From Neodiprion pinetum (lineage: Eukaryota > Arthropoda > Insecta > Hymenoptera > Diprionidae), in contig NC_060236.1 in assembly GCF_021155775.2 (NCBI RefSeq), positions 67,001 to 131,000 of the forward strand: 64,000 bases of DNA, written 5' to 3'. A program made the position numbers and the translations under genes. Positions 38,601-51,738 of this stretch are shown here, one piece after another. How positions within the stretch are numbered: the stretch's first letter is position 1; each line of letters begins with the position of its first letter. The notes beneath the pieces were generated by a model. The model searched no databases, was not told the origin of the DNA, and saw only the letters and a list, made by a program, of their open reading frames with translations.

Positions 38601-40571
38601 CTTGAGTGAATATTTTTTTTTTATGTTCAAGTGCGATCATTTTATAAGTCTGAAAACTAAAATTTATAGACCATTTATATTAATATAAAGAGAAGTAGTT
38701 CTAAATTTAAAAAAAAAAGACGGAAAAAACCAGAAAAACACTGAATACCGCGAATGCGTCGGAAAAGTATAAGACAGAATCATATGATACTTGTGCCCAT
38801 TTTTCAGGTCGATAAAATGGCCATTATGGTGAAGTCAGGAATAAAGAAAATAATTGAGCCATTCGTAAATACACTGTGGGAGAGAAAAAAACTGTACCAA
38901 TTTAAAACGAAAACAAAAGCCCGAACACGCCGACCAATTTTCAAAAACCTTGTTTGCTCGAAACTGCAGGAATGAGCCTTTTGTTTCACGTTTGTAAATC
39001 TGCAAAATATCTATTCCTTGCTGAGATACATGCTTTTGAAAAACGGATTTTGACAAAGTCGTTGGGAAAGTGAAATAAATTAATATTAAACAATGTTCAA
39101 CTTAATTTCTATCTTTAATTGTGATTCGACTTTCAACTCTGGTATTTCAATAATTCTTCCAGATTCTTTCCACGTGTCATAAAACGTTCCTTGTAATATT
39201 AGAGTCAAAACGCGCACTCTGACGTTAAAAATTTTGTTTTAGGAATATCAACAGGAAAGTCCACTATCGAAAAAGTCGGCTGTAAATAATGTCGAGAACG
39301 TGACCGAAACTGATTCGGCCAACACTTGATCGGAATTCAATCAGAATTTGATCAGGAACGATCACTCACCACGCAGAAAAAACATACTTGTAACAATTTT
39401 TGAGATGGCGTTAAGGCTGTCTTATTTAATATTGGCGAATTATCTAGAGCATCGGAATCTAAGTCATAGGGGAGATTATTCACTTATAAGTGGAACTTGA
39501 AGTCACATAGCCTGCTCTTACTCTATAGTGCAGAAACTATTGCATCCCGGCGAAGGAGAGTACTGACAACAGTAGCCGTGAATGGTGGATACCTCGAACC
39601 TCTGTGACTAAATTCTATTCCTCATTTGCTTTTTCTTTCATTACGTTGATCACATGAATTAGTAGAAAATTTTTATATATGAAACACAAGAAGAATAAGA
39701 GAAAAACACATTGCTGCAAGCTTTCAGTCATTAATTGAGCCAATATAAATTAGTGTTCAAATCACAGTGCAAGATGGAAATTAAGTTCAACATTCTTTAA
39801 TATTCATTTATTTTTTAATCCTTCCAACGAATTTTTCGAAACCCGTTTTTCATGAGCATGTATCTCAGCATGGAATAGAAATTTGGATCATCAAACGGGG
39901 AAACGAAAAGTTTATACTTCTTATTTCGAGGGAAAATATCGGTCGACGCGTTCGGGTTTTATTCAGGTTTTAAATTGGTCCGGTTTTGTTAGCCCGCCTT
40001 TTACGTACAAAATACTTGAAGTGCAGGGTTGCCGTTACTTAGAAACGTTAAAAATCACGAATAGTCAGATATTTTTCAAATTTCCCGAAAAACTGACTTC
40101 ACCCGTGTATGGATGATGATTCGGTATCGAATGAAGAATTGAAATACAAGCAAAGTATTAACGCATCAAAATTAATTAAATATAATTTGTAATGATTGGT
40201 TAAATTTTCAAGTCCGTTATTTTAATGTTGAGAGACACAAGGTATCTGGAAAATTACAATTTTCGTCCTGAAATCAGGAAAAGTCCGGGAAATTTACAAT
40301 CCAAAATTTGTGGCAACCCTGTAACATGAATTTAATGCAATAATTCCTGGTTAGTTATGAAATGCATTATGTAACTGTTGATATGTATCCGACATATATG
40401 ACTAAGTCCAATACTTGTCAAACTGTACTGACAATTATTTAATTTCAGGTATACGAACATCTCGAAACCTCGTTTAGGTGTAATCCAAGTGGTATGGAGA
40501 GGGCCAAGTGGTGGAAGGAGATGCTAACCGCCTCGGAGAATCCTCTCAAAGTTCCCCGTGCCAAGCTCTAA
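32632..40571 (+). CDS. ACOX3: Peroxisomal acyl-CoA oxidase 3
   Basis: Fourteen exons: 32632-32799, 33203-33367, 34744-34899, 35093-35240, 35751-35922, 36051-36166, 36258-36430, 36708-36830, 36966-37086, 37152-37385, 37491-37645, 37759-37906, 38045-38199, 40449-40571. They give 718 residues (human ACOX3 700). The enzyme oxidises branched and long-chain acyl-CoA to trans-2-enoyl-CoA in peroxisomes, with FAD, producing H2O2. Seen: the FAD-site block G-C-F-A-L-T-E-V-A-H-G-S-N-T, W-I-G-N-L-G-K-T, the A-V-R-K-Q-F-G motif, C-R-E-A-C-G-G-H-G-Y-L, and T-Y-E-G-D-N-N with the catalytic Glu at about 465. The C-terminal A-K-L is a type 1 peroxisomal targeting signal. The segment after K-T in exon 5 (C-L-V-A-I-V-F) departs from the usual T-H-A motif. 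Intron 13 (2.25 kb) holds a transposon scrap. Confidence 0.95.
40024..40321. mobile_element. Possible hAT-like MITE remnant in ACOX3 intron 13
   Basis: CAGGGTTGCC at the left is matched by GGCAACCCTG at the right, with AAATTTCCCG and CGGGAAATTT as an inner inverted pair. CAGGG-type ends are common in hAT elements. I could not find the expected 8-bp duplication, so the call is weak. Confidence 0.35.
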
Positions 40572-43500
40572 CATCATTTAGCCAATCACTCGACAACCTT
40601 ATTTATTTTTAAACTTCCTATCCACTGTGTGTGGCATATTATAATGTACCAGCTCTTTTTGTGCACACCCCTTGTAGACCAGGGACCTGTTTCATTTACC
40701 ACATATTAAGTCTAAAAGCAGATCAGTATGCGATCTGTACTGCTGGTACAACTGACTGGCGTATCGGCAGTGATATTTTACCCTTTTTTTTTTTTTTATT
40801 TCATGTGTCGTTTTTCTAAACCATACTTTGGCATGAAAAATTATTCTCGCGTGAACCGAACCTTGTGCGCTGACGCACCTGAGCGGCTGTCCGGAGCGAT
40901 TTCTTTAGAAACACAAGGCGGTTAAATATGCATAGTATACCCGTTCTACTAATGAATTTCGAGGGAGCATAATTTATTGCTTGGAACTAAAGTTGTTCAT
41001 ATTTGATTAGAAAATAGTTAATTGTTCCTCTGTTAATTAATTGGGGAATATTCAAACGCAATGCAGTACCTCTTTATCTCAATGTACAGGGCTCCGTATC
41101 AAAGAGAATAACTTTTCTATGTCAAACTACGGTTTTAGAAGATGGAAGGTTGAAAACAAATTTATTTTGTTTCTAATTTCTTCCATTATGTACACCTGCA
41201 TAGGTCGATACCGAAACGGAAGTGTCGTCCGGAATACTGATTTAGGTTGTTATTGCTATGCGAACCATTATCCATTTTAATGAAGTATCAAAGAATGTAT
41301 ATGAGAAGAAGATTTGTATTCTTGTGACTGATTCCGACAGTTTAGGTCGAGCCGAATTTCACAGCATATTGCAAAATGTATGGGAATTTATTCTTTCCAA
41401 ATTTTCTATGCTGTGTAATTATAGTCCCCCTTTATTTTTGTATGCAAAAAACATTTTACCGCGTATGCTTGTAATCGAAAAATATTTTGTAGATACAAGT
41501 GTTTTAAAAGACGAGTGTATATTTGCGGATAAGAATGGAAATATGCTAATACTGTGACGCTCGCTGGCGATTCCCTTCCATACAAGTGACGTGGTTCGAA
41601 AAAGATACATAGCTCCCAAGCGAGTCAATTGGTATCTTCCCATCCATCTATCTTACATCGCCACGCATGCGTACGTCCAGATTATTGTAAAACATCTGCG
41701 AAAATTTGTCCTAGACTTGATGCATTCGCAAGAGGACCTATGTATACCCATGCGTTGACTGAAGATTGCTAAAGGCAGCTATCTGAATGACGAATTTTGC
41801 AGCCCGTTCCGATTGGGCGAGGGATAGTCAGGGGAGCTTTAATATAGAAATTTCCTACCCTCACCGACTCCGTTAGCATTGTAAGTCCCATAAAATGAAT
41901 CAGCGAACGTAAGACACCGCCATTACCCCTGCGGCACTCGTGCGCTTTTGCTTGCTTCAAAAGAATACTCATGGCTGGCTGTCTTTAGCAATCTTTAGTC
42001 AATGACCCATGGCATGGGCACGTATGTACAATCTACAATATCATACATGCATGATATGAGCATCATATCATACAAAGATAAAGATGCGGATCAACTTGGA
42101 CAATACTTCGCGATGTATAAAATTGTTTCTTTATTCGATATGCATATAGTAATGTTGGTTATTTCGCAATAGATGATAAAAAAAAAAAGTGTGCAATTGT
42201 AACTGCCCTTAACGAAAACATATGAGATATCTGTTTAATTTCCATAATATAGAATCCAAGTTTATTCGCGAAGTGTAGATAAGTATTCTTTCAAGGAGTG
42301 TGTCAATTTATAATCTATCTTTGTTGAGGCCAAAAACGATTAAATCGATAATTAAGTTGCATAGAAAATAAATATGTTGTAAGAAGAAAAATATATATAA
42401 CAATTCCTAACAATTTCATATGTAAGTATCCTCAGGGTGATTAGAGGCTTCCACCACTTACTTTGGTTTCGTGTCTTGCATAGTTTCAATGATATAGGTA
42501 TAAATGTCGGGCTACCTCCAGAAATTACGAGGTTCAAGTTAGTAACGTTACTGTAACGACGCAGCTTTAGGAAAAAAATCGTTGTTCACACCTTTAGAAT
42601 TGTCCGAAATTTGGTAAACCGTAATAAACAAAACTTACTCATATTTACAAAAGCCAACTCGTTGAAAGTCATTCTAAAGTTGCACAGTAATGCATTACTC
42701 TGTATTTCGTTAGCTTAAAGTTACAAACTTGAGCCTCATAAGGTATTTCTAAATTCACATGGTAAAAAGTATTGTCATGTCTGGACATATGTTCTATAAG
42801 TGGCTGAATTTTGTGTCAATTATTTCCCAAAATCGATATTGCTGTTATACAGAGACCGAGCGCGAGTATGAGTGGCCAAATTTATCCCTATCGGCAGTGA
42901 CTTGCACTAACGTTGACGAGTGTTCTGGTGGTCATTTGTCATCATTTTTCCGAAAAAAAAAAACAAATATTCGTACCCAGAAAATGCCTCCTTCCAGTGA
43001 AAGAAAAGGCAAGGCTAATTTTTGCACTATTAGTTGTTGTAACAGTTGGAGAAATATAATTCCAAGTCCCATCGTAAACAACGAGCAGATATTTTTGAAT
43101 TGAGACACAGAATTAAAGATTCCGAAAATAAACCATTCCCGATTTTTATGTCTCTTTTTTCTCCTGCAATACCAGGCAAAGAAACGAGTAGGTATATTCA
43201 CCCCTGATTCAATAATTTTCGAAGAATTTTGCTGAATTTATTTATGAACTAAAGGCTGGCTCCTGCACCCTTCGCATCGCGCCTCGTTGTCCAGGGTCGT
43301 GCTCCTTACGAATTGTCACTGAGGAACCTATATTACAGTTTGTCATGGTAAAAAACTTTAGAAGCAAATCCGAGTCGATGTCCCATCCGGCCTCAAAGAT
43401 ATAAGGCAATTCGCGAAAACGCGACTTGCCCCTTTTCATCCTTTTAGGAGGTGAATTTTTAAAAATTCCCCCTTAGTGGGTGCTAGCGTCGTGACAGAAA

Positions 43501-45446
43501 TTTCTTCAGATCCTAATCGGAAAATGAACAATAAATTAATAAATGATCGTCCCACGTTGAGCCAGTGGTGAAAATTTCCGTTGTCTGTCAAGTTTCTTTC
43601 GAAACGGACATCAGAAATCGAAAACGGCGTATTTTCGGAATTCTCAATTCTCTTATTCAGTTTGAAAATATCCCGTCATTGTTTACGATGCGAGTTTGTT
43701 ATTTTTGTCGGAGATAATTCTAATGTAAGTGAAGAACAAAGACATGAAAATAAATAGAGGATCATTCGTAACGATTGATTACACAATTTTTTATCAACTT
43801 ACTGTTGTCAGAAAATAAATATAACCCACAGTGTATCTTGAGTAAAAAAGTCTGACCTTTTTAAATATGACGTTTATTTTCGGATGAATATTCAGCAAGC
43901 GCCATACCCACGATCCGTATACGTTGGTCATTGAAAGTTATGTGGCAGAATGCGATATGACTGGATGAAGTCTGCCAGCTGCAGGTGGTTGGTGTAACGG
44001 CAGTGCCAAGATCCGGGTTATTTCGCCAATTTGACCTGCATTTTATCGGACACTCGACGATATACCTAATAGATTTTGCATGCTCATAAATTTTTCCGAT
44101 TTTTTTTTTCCTTCACATTCATTTTGTTTATTTCAAACACAGGACTGAACTTATTTCTTCAAAGATTTTTTTCCGATAATCCGCTCGCAACGTATCGGAC
44201 ATCTCTGTCATCGTCGTCTCGCACAATCCGTCGTCGCTAATTGTAATTAATCATTCAACGAGTACGGAACAACGATGTGGAATTTTGCAAGTGGCACGCA
44301 TATTCATTATACATACCTCTATTACAAGGTATGACTCGTCAGCAAACGTCCTAATCATATCGGAGAGTGTCCGTAAATTATTCAAACAATCAGCTATAAT
44401 ATTCATTACAGGGAACACATAGTATCTAAGAAATGTCTTTTATACGAATTGACATTCTGGAGAGTTGTGAGGAAGCTAAACAATTGAACTCGTTCCCATC
44501 AGATAGCAATGAAAACGGAAAACCTTGATATTTGGAACGAATAAATTTCGTTTACCGTCTTACGAGGAATCTGGTCTGCAGGGTACATGGAAACCGGCAA
44601 TAACGAGACAAATCGTATAACGTGTGCCGCAGATAGTGAACGTGGCAGGTGTTGCAGGGTGTTTCATCTAAAAAAGCACTGGTCCGATCATTGCGAAACT
44701 ATGGCAAGATGCGAAAAAAAAATTCCCACAAAATATGTCGGATTTGAAAGCAGAAAGAATACGAGGATGTCGGATTTTTTGCAAGTGGAGCCACCAAGGT
44801 CTGGTGAAGGTACCCTTGATTTTTTTTTCTTTCCCCCTTCGAAGCCTGGCGGATATTGCGTAGGAAGCATTTTTTCGTACCTGCTTAGTTTTCGTGTAAT
44901 CAGCCTAGGGCGATTAAAACTAAACAACCTGTATACGCGTAGCATACACGATGTCGTAACCATTGGCAGTAGACCGATTAGCCAGAGTAAGCCTCAGTCA
45001 GGGGAGCTCAATCGCCAACCGAACTTGTACTCGTGGCTGTACCATAAATGCGATATACTCACAAACATTGCGCTCGCCGGCGAGTCCTGTGACGGGATAG
45101 CAAAGCGATAGATCCCGATTTCCCGATAACCGATCGACTTCACCGCGCATGCGACTTCCCTCCACCTGCCGGTAGCACATTCTTTATATACCTCGCGTTT
45201 TCGCCCTACCATGCAGGATGCACCGATACGAAACAGTCGACGTATTATATGCCCTGGACATCTAATTGGCTACAATTGATTATAACGGACAGGTTTACAG
45301 ACGTACCCGTGCACTTGGGTATTACCTACATTCATACACATATAGGTATGTATCAGGATAATCGCAAAAGTCCGATGGATGTCCATCCATTGAAAATTCT
45401 CACGTCCAATGTTCCGTACGGCGGCAAGTCATTTGTCGTTATATAA
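40572..45446. other. Long region without a recognised gene
   Basis: 4.9 kb between ACOX3 and the RhoGAP gene. Several short open frames exist on both strands (the longest, 174 codons, at 44587-45111), but none has recognisable motifs or credible composition. It contains palindromic AT-rich stretches near 42030-42080 and one dispersed repeat copy at 44653-44822. Confidence 0.5.
44653..44822. repeat. Second copy of the dispersed repeat
   Basis: It shares CAGGGTGTTTCAT at the start and CCACCAAGGTCTGGTGAAGG near the end, followed by TTGATTTTTTTTT, with the copy in TSR1 intron 4 at 13245-13395. The order and spacing are similar. Confidence 0.3.
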
Positions 45447-46897
45447 CTATAATCCTACCTCAGTCGGGTCTACGGACGAATCTCTCGCTGGGTGTAAGGT
45501 TTCGTTGTAATTGAGCCGAAGACGAGCCGGGGCCTCGTTTATTAATTCACTAAATCGGGCCGCCACTTGACGCCACTTGACAAGATCGGCTGGCTGAAAT
45601 TTACCAAAAACAAGGATATTTAAACGGGACGGCGACGCGAGTGTAAACATAAACGTGCAGGGTGCAACACATCACGCAGCATTGCGCGTGGGTCGATTTT
45701 TAAACACCAGGATGATTTACGAGTATGTCGTGCGTATGCGTGGATTGAGTAAGATTGGGGGAATTACGGTGAGCGCGAAGAAAACCGGCAACAAAGCGAC
45801 TGGAAGCGGCGATCCTCGCAATTCCGAACATTCCGAGGGCGGTGCGGCCAAAGTCAAATGTCGCAGCAATCCGAGCAGATCGCACAAAAGTTCTCCGTGA
45901 CGTCCGTTGACGTCCTGTCGAATTAATCCCAATGCATCCCGAGCAACTGTCCGTGGCGATACACCGGGATTTTCGGCTACAATCGGTAACGAGCGTGAAA
46001 ATTATAGGCGGCATACGTATCGTGTATTCGTGAAAAGTGTTTCGACGTCTCATATATCGCGCGTAAGGTCGAGCTTGATTGCAGGTTCGAACGCGCAACG
46101 TCGAACGCTCGATCTGCAATATCCGCTGGCTGCAGTCAAAATAAATGGGATACGAGTGCGGTTGTCGAGAATCAACAAGTCCAACACTATGAATACAAGC
46201 ACAATGGCCGAGATGAACAAAGTATAAGATGAGAGGGATTAACGGGACGATCGCGGGGCCGCCCGTCGGTGGTCCTCGCGGATGGTGCGTTAATTTTTCT
46301 CATCGAAAAGTTCTTTCACATTCAACGAAACAAAGTTTCCTTAAAAAGTATCAGATTTTCACCAAGGATCAATTGCTGCACGTTACGTGGCATAACGGGC
46401 ACTTTCAAACGACTCAGAAATAGTTGCAGAGCCGCGGCACACTCGAGTGCTGCTCCGTTTATATCTCCTAGCTGCGGTTTTTCCCCTCTGGTCATCGCCG
46501 ACAGGATCCGACGTCTTACGTCACGGCGGCCGACTCTCCGAAAAAGTCCTTCCTCCCGTGAATCTGTTGGAAATCGAACAGGTACGTTAGAACGTGAGTA
46601 ATTGCTATCGCAACAACTGCGCACAGTTTGTAGTTCGGTGAATGTAACGTATAAGTCGATTACCGCCAGCGATATTGCATTACACCTACTGGAGGATGAC
46701 CCGTGAATCCCGCCGCCTCATCGCCAGCGGATCACAGGCAACCGCAGCCGAAGCTTATTGTTACAGGTCCGCACTGTCATTACCGAAAAGATATCCCTAT
46801 CCGACGACGAGGGAGAGTCCGCGTCAACCGCAATGTCCGATATTTTCGAAAATGGCAGTGCAGAGCTGGACTGTAATTCGATCGATTACCGCGCGAT
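45447..46897 (-). CDS. RhoGAP-domain protein, 3' part
   Basis: Minus-strand exons: 46897-46829 (acceptor tentative), 46563-46363, 45976-45768, 45593-45447. Phases agree across all junctions, giving about 207 residues, 5' incomplete. RhoGAP proteins switch off Rho-family GTPases through an arginine finger. Seen: T-V-Q-L-C-T-A-I-F-E-N-I-G-H-C (the helix before the finger), then E-E-G-L-F-R-R-V-G with the arginine finger. Next are A-A-A-L-Q-L-F-L-S-R-L-K-V-P-V-M-P, G-E-L-L-C-D-L-L-G-L-L-R-H-L, and a divergent block S-P-L-P-V-A-L-L-P-V-F-F in place of the usual N-L-A-x-x-F-G-P. It ends with a tail and stop. The family is clear, the subfamily is not. 5' exons must lie above 46900 and I could not place them. 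Confidence 0.68.
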
Positions 46898-49341
46898 CTG
46901 CTGGCGTTCGGGATGACGAGTTTTACGGAATTCCGGCGATACTGTTCGAATACATCCGCGACAGGATTCGCGTTGCGTGACAAGGTGATCGTAGAAAACC
47001 CGTGAGCGACGACACTTTCTCACGAATGTCCGTGATGATCTATATACTCTGCGGATCATTACCATAAGCATAAATTTAACCGAATCACACAGTTGAACGT
47101 TAAATCTTTCCAACAGAGTTCACTTATCCATGCTTTTGTACATATTCTTTATCCTGTATGACCCTGCAGCCTTGGCAATGCATAATTTTCATTCGTGTAC
47201 AATGGCGCGGCCGCGGGCAACCGAATAGCCGTGTTTTGCGTCATCTTATCGGCGAACGATACGTGCAATTCGATTAAAAATATACAACCATTATAGCCTG
47301 TCGGATAATTCCAGTAAACTTGAGATATCGTAATTCGTTCGCTCGTTACTCATAGATTCCCGATATCGTCACCTCGACACGTGTATAGATGATGCGGATC
47401 GTGCGACGTATGTATCTATGCATGTATCTATGAGTGTACGTAGGTGTGCCCGCAGGCGCGATATCTACGGATGTATGGTTTTGGTATTGAATACTTATAT
47501 ACATCCGAGGACGTACGTTGTTTCAGGAAATTTATACTCTCTTTTACAGCTATCAGAGACTTCTTCGATATGATCTCGTCGCCCGCGGAATACCTGTATG
47601 TTTCACAAATTAAAAGTCTGGAATTAGTTGTATTTTTATTATAAAATGTTAATGTAAAATAGTAGTTTGTACATGTTTTACTGAAAAAAAAGACCAAAAT
47701 TTAATGAAAATATACAAGTTTTTATGAGAAACTATGCGTATTTACAATCTTGCACGAAAACAATTTTTTTCACAGACTTGTACGAAATGTTCCAATTTCT
47801 CTAAAAATGCGTTGAAAATCGTAGAAATGATTTTCACCAGGATTGGTTTCTCGACGGCACGTATGTGTGCCGTCCGGCAGAATTAAAAATCTGGCGTGTC
47901 AGCAGATGCCGCTTCCGCAGACGAGGAGTATAAATCCAAGGTCTGCTGACGTCTTTACTGACATCCCGTAACCGCTACCCGAACCCGTATGAGAAGAGAT
48001 ATCTAATTCGCGTATGAACCGCGACCCAATTCGAGCGATAAATCAATTAAAGATCTCCAGTGAATTTGAATTCTCATCGTTTCCGGCGGTGCATTTTCTT
48101 CTTTCCTCTAAACAAAAATCTCAGATATTGGTACTACGGTTGTGCCAGGGCGGATGGAGGTGTGTTGTATTCTTTCGTATTGGGCGAAACGTCTACTACC
48201 AATTAAGTCTCAATACTATAAGTAATTATATGTATATCGTAGCACGACTCGATTAACACGGGCATAGACATATAAACACGATTTTCATATTTTTGTGAAA
48301 ACATAACAGCATTATATTTCACGCGTGAAAGGAATATTAATTGCAAGCAACACCGTAATTGTAATTCGTGCCGTTACGAAACAAATCCGTCAAGCTGAAA
48401 TTATCCTGCCTGTAACGGAGGATACGCAAACGATACACAGCACCGAAGGTCCACGGTACGATATGGTACACAGAGCATTGGTACGATCGGAGCTAAGACT
48501 AACATGTGTAATTTGTAACAGCGCGTTTGTAATAAAACTTCGGTCGACGCGAAAAATGTCGAAGGCTCTGCCAAGTTTTGGGTACAGAAATTACTCGGTG
48601 CACATGAATTTGGAACTGATGTCGTTATCGGTACACGAGTTACTTGGTTTGAAAAACGTTATTTGACGCATCAGTTTTTGCGCACCAAGTGAAAATATTA
48701 TAAAGTGACGTACGAATTATTCCGCAAGTAACATCAGTTGAAAGATCAATTTTCGCCTACCAAGTTACTTCGGTATCGCATATCCGAAATCGTAGTGGAC
48801 CGAGGTACTCTTTTACCAAAATCTCGCAGTGTGTTGGACAGTTTTTGTGGATCGTCTTCAGGCTTGCCGTGGTCGGTCACTATTATACTACGATATTTCT
48901 GTTCCCGTGATTTTATACAAAACTAACGATTATCAGTCTGGAGAAAAAGAAGTCCCTACATCATTTTTTCATAAAATCCACGTCGGATCGTCGATCAATT
49001 TCGAGATATGCTGCAAATTTCCCTTTATGATTTCATAACGTCACTATACGGTGAAGTATTCGATTCGAATAAACATGTGTCAAATCGCCGATTTAAGAAA
49101 TGACAAAGGAATTTACAGCACAGAAATATTTCGCGCGCTCGGCATTGCAACAGTTTCGGTCAGCCGCAAAGTAACGCGCATGGGTCAGCGTCAGCAGTTG
49201 TATCCACGCATACGAGTATATCTCACCGCTGTTCCTGTGTCATATAAGCCCGTAGGTACCGAGTCGAATGCTGCATAGCTAGTTTCAACCTTGCTGGTTT
49301 TCGGTTCTCAGTCGCAGTGCTTACAATTGTTCAGAGCAGCG
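46898..49341. other. Region between the RhoGAP gene and a secreted-protein gene
   Basis: 2.4 kb between genes on opposite strands. Upstream exons of the RhoGAP gene are expected here but were not resolved. TATAAG at 49243-49248, about 95 bases before the next ATG, is a possible core promoter element. A TATAAAT also occurs near 47928. Confidence 0.4.
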
Positions 49342-51282
49342 ATGGAGCTTAAAAGTGTCACGATTCTTTTGTGCGTAGGGGTCGCCGTAGCTCGTGCATT
49401 GCCAGCCTTGAAAAATTACGAAACGGTGAACGTTGACCAAGCTGCTGCAGACGTGACGAAAAGTGACGTTCCATCTCTCAAGTCCGAATCCGATAATCTG
49501 CAATACCGGAGTGAAAGTGAGGAGAACTTGGCCCGAAAAAAAAAATCCTCCACAACAACGACTTTTTGCGTGGAGATCAAACAAGGAATCGATCAGCCAC
49601 CGATAATCGTCTGCGATCCGCCCGGGGAAACCGATGAGAAACCACCGATACCGAGCCCATTGCCAATTGTCCCGTCAATAGTGGAAAACTATCCCGAACC
49701 AATTCCTGATGTCGTACCAGGCTACCTACCTGCACCGACGAAACCGAATCAGCAGTGCTCTCTGGACGGACCATCGTCTGTAGTACACCCCCAGGAAATC
49801 GAAATACTCCAGCCTCAAACTCTTCCGGAATTCCCTCAGTTCTTCCAATTTCTTCCATCATTCCCTGTACATCCCGAAATACCTTCGCCAACTCCTTTCC
49901 AACCGCCCCAAACCCTATTCGGCCTTGATCCCACCTGCCCACTGGCGTCCATTATTTCCAGCCTGTTAGAGGCTATCTCTTTTTCCCATTTATACGATTC
50001 AAAGCCATACTCAAGATTCACAGAACTATACCCAACGGGCGAGTCAAAGTTTTGGGAATGGAACGGATACGATCGACCCGCCAAAGAGACACAATTCTTC
50101 CCGAAGTCTTCCTCTGCGGAGCTTCCGTCAAACGTTTTCTCGGAGAATCCGTTCGAACTGATATATCCAAAGCGGGGAATCGCCACGTCGCTTCAGTACG
50201 GCAAACCGCGAATTCCATCGGTGGCTTCGATAGATAAGAATCAAATTTCCGAAAGTTCGTACAACGTGCCGTTTTTGATTCAGTGCAATCCGACGATTAT
50301 ACCACTGACACCGGCGGTCTATGCAGCGGCTGTTGATGGCGCGCGCGAACGAATGTTCAAGACTGCAATCGGAACGCCCGTAATAAGATCGGAGGAACCG
50401 GCGTATCGAGTACCGGTATCGGGAACACCAGACATTCATTCGGTAAGCAAAAGTTGGATTTTCCGCCGCTTTGCTGTTCAATAATTCCTCATCAAGCATT
50501 TGTAACGCATGCGTAATTTGTTCACCATCAATTTCAGACTCAACGCGCCGCACCGTACCAGAACCATTTAGAACTGTCACCGGAATTGAATATCTATCGA
50601 CAGCAGCCAAGAAAGATGGAGGCTACGGTTCAACACGGCACAATAGCGGAACAGCACGTCCGACAACCAACCAAAGAAAAAACGTTTTCCTCCGCAAGCC
50701 GAGAGGGAACCGCCGATGAAATTTCGGGCTTTCGCCAAAATGGTCAGGAACAACTATCGCGGCATCAAGAGACTGTGCCAAATTCGGTCGCGATCGAGAT
50801 CGCGGACACAGTCCACCAAGGCGCCAACAACCGGAAAACGGGCCTTTCGCAATCAGTTGAAAATAACAAATTTAGTTTGCCCCTTAATCCCAAGCACCAA
50901 GACAGTTCTAGTTCTGACGGATATGGTAGAGCAGCGATGCGCGACGAACAGGACAAAACTGGTTCTGGAATATCGAGCGTAAATCAGAAGCCGGTGAACG
51001 GTTTTGACAGCGAAAAACTACCGGTTTTTGCTCAGGTAAGAAACGACTTGGTTAACCGGGTATCCAATACCGGGGAGCAACAGACTAACTGATTTTATTC
51101 AGTATCGGCAGAATCAGCAACAACGAGAACAAGGCCAACGAGAACCAACGCGAAACGTGCCACGCGTTGCCGCCCAAGAGTACGACTATTCGCAGCAACC
51201 ACCAACCGGTGAAACTTTCCGCAGCGAACGTGTGATGAACCGTATGAAGTCCTCACTGGCGTATGGTAATACGATCCAGTAA
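49342..51282 (+). CDS. Secreted Pro/Gln-rich protein, unknown function
   Basis: Three exons: 49342-50442, 50538-51035, 51103-51282, phase 0 throughout, giving 592 residues. The first about 20 residues form a clear signal peptide (hydrophobic V-T-I-L-L-C-V-G-V-A-V-A, likely cleavage near A-R-A). Then come an R-K-K-K basic site, S-T-T-T-T-F-C and I-V-C-D-P-P with the only early cysteines, and a long Pro-rich, low-complexity stretch (residues about 85-220). The second and third exons encode a Gln/Arg/Ser-rich hydrophilic tail. I do not recognise the family. An extracellular, matrix- or cuticle-like role is possible but inferred only from composition. The first exon alone is open for over 1.1 kb, strong support for coding. 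A polyadenylation hexamer lies at 51733. Confidence 0.75.
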
Positions 51283-51732
51283 TTCGCACCATCAGACTGA
51301 CGTTTGGCAGCCGAGCAACAGACGGCACTGAAAGCTTGAAGCTTAAGGCTTGAACCATCTGAACCCCCTCTCGATAGACAATTGACGCTTTGTGTTAGAG
51401 GCATACTTATACTACGCCTACTTACATTCACATTTTATCGATTTCAGGTCACGGATACAGATGATAAATTTGAGTTTTCACGTATCTGTAGTTTATCTCT
51501 ACCGTTTGTGCCCAAGGCAACAGACCATCGGAGAAAATAATCCTCAACTTTTTTTCTAATGGAAATTTAGCGTTATCTATAAATTGGGGGTGAAAATTGA
51601 CACCAAAGTTGAGGGTTTTTTTCCCGAGGGGAGTTACGCAATATAACTCATCATGATATTGTTATCTCTGAATTTTACTGTGTATAAGTATACTACTGAC
51701 CATTTTGTACGACTCTATGATACTGGATGAAT

Positions 51733-51738
51733 AATAAA
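51733..51738 (+). terminator. Polyadenylation signal of the Pro/Gln-rich gene
   Basis: AATAAA about 450 bases after the stop codon. Confidence 0.4.

Noticed and set aside
44587..45111. 174-codon open frame on the + strand
   Set aside because: Low-complexity T-rich middle, overlaps a dispersed repeat copy, no motif and no splice context.
46871..46889. A 19-base intron in the RhoGAP gene
   Set aside because: Far too short to be spliced; the frame reads through it, so the exon was extended to 46897 instead.
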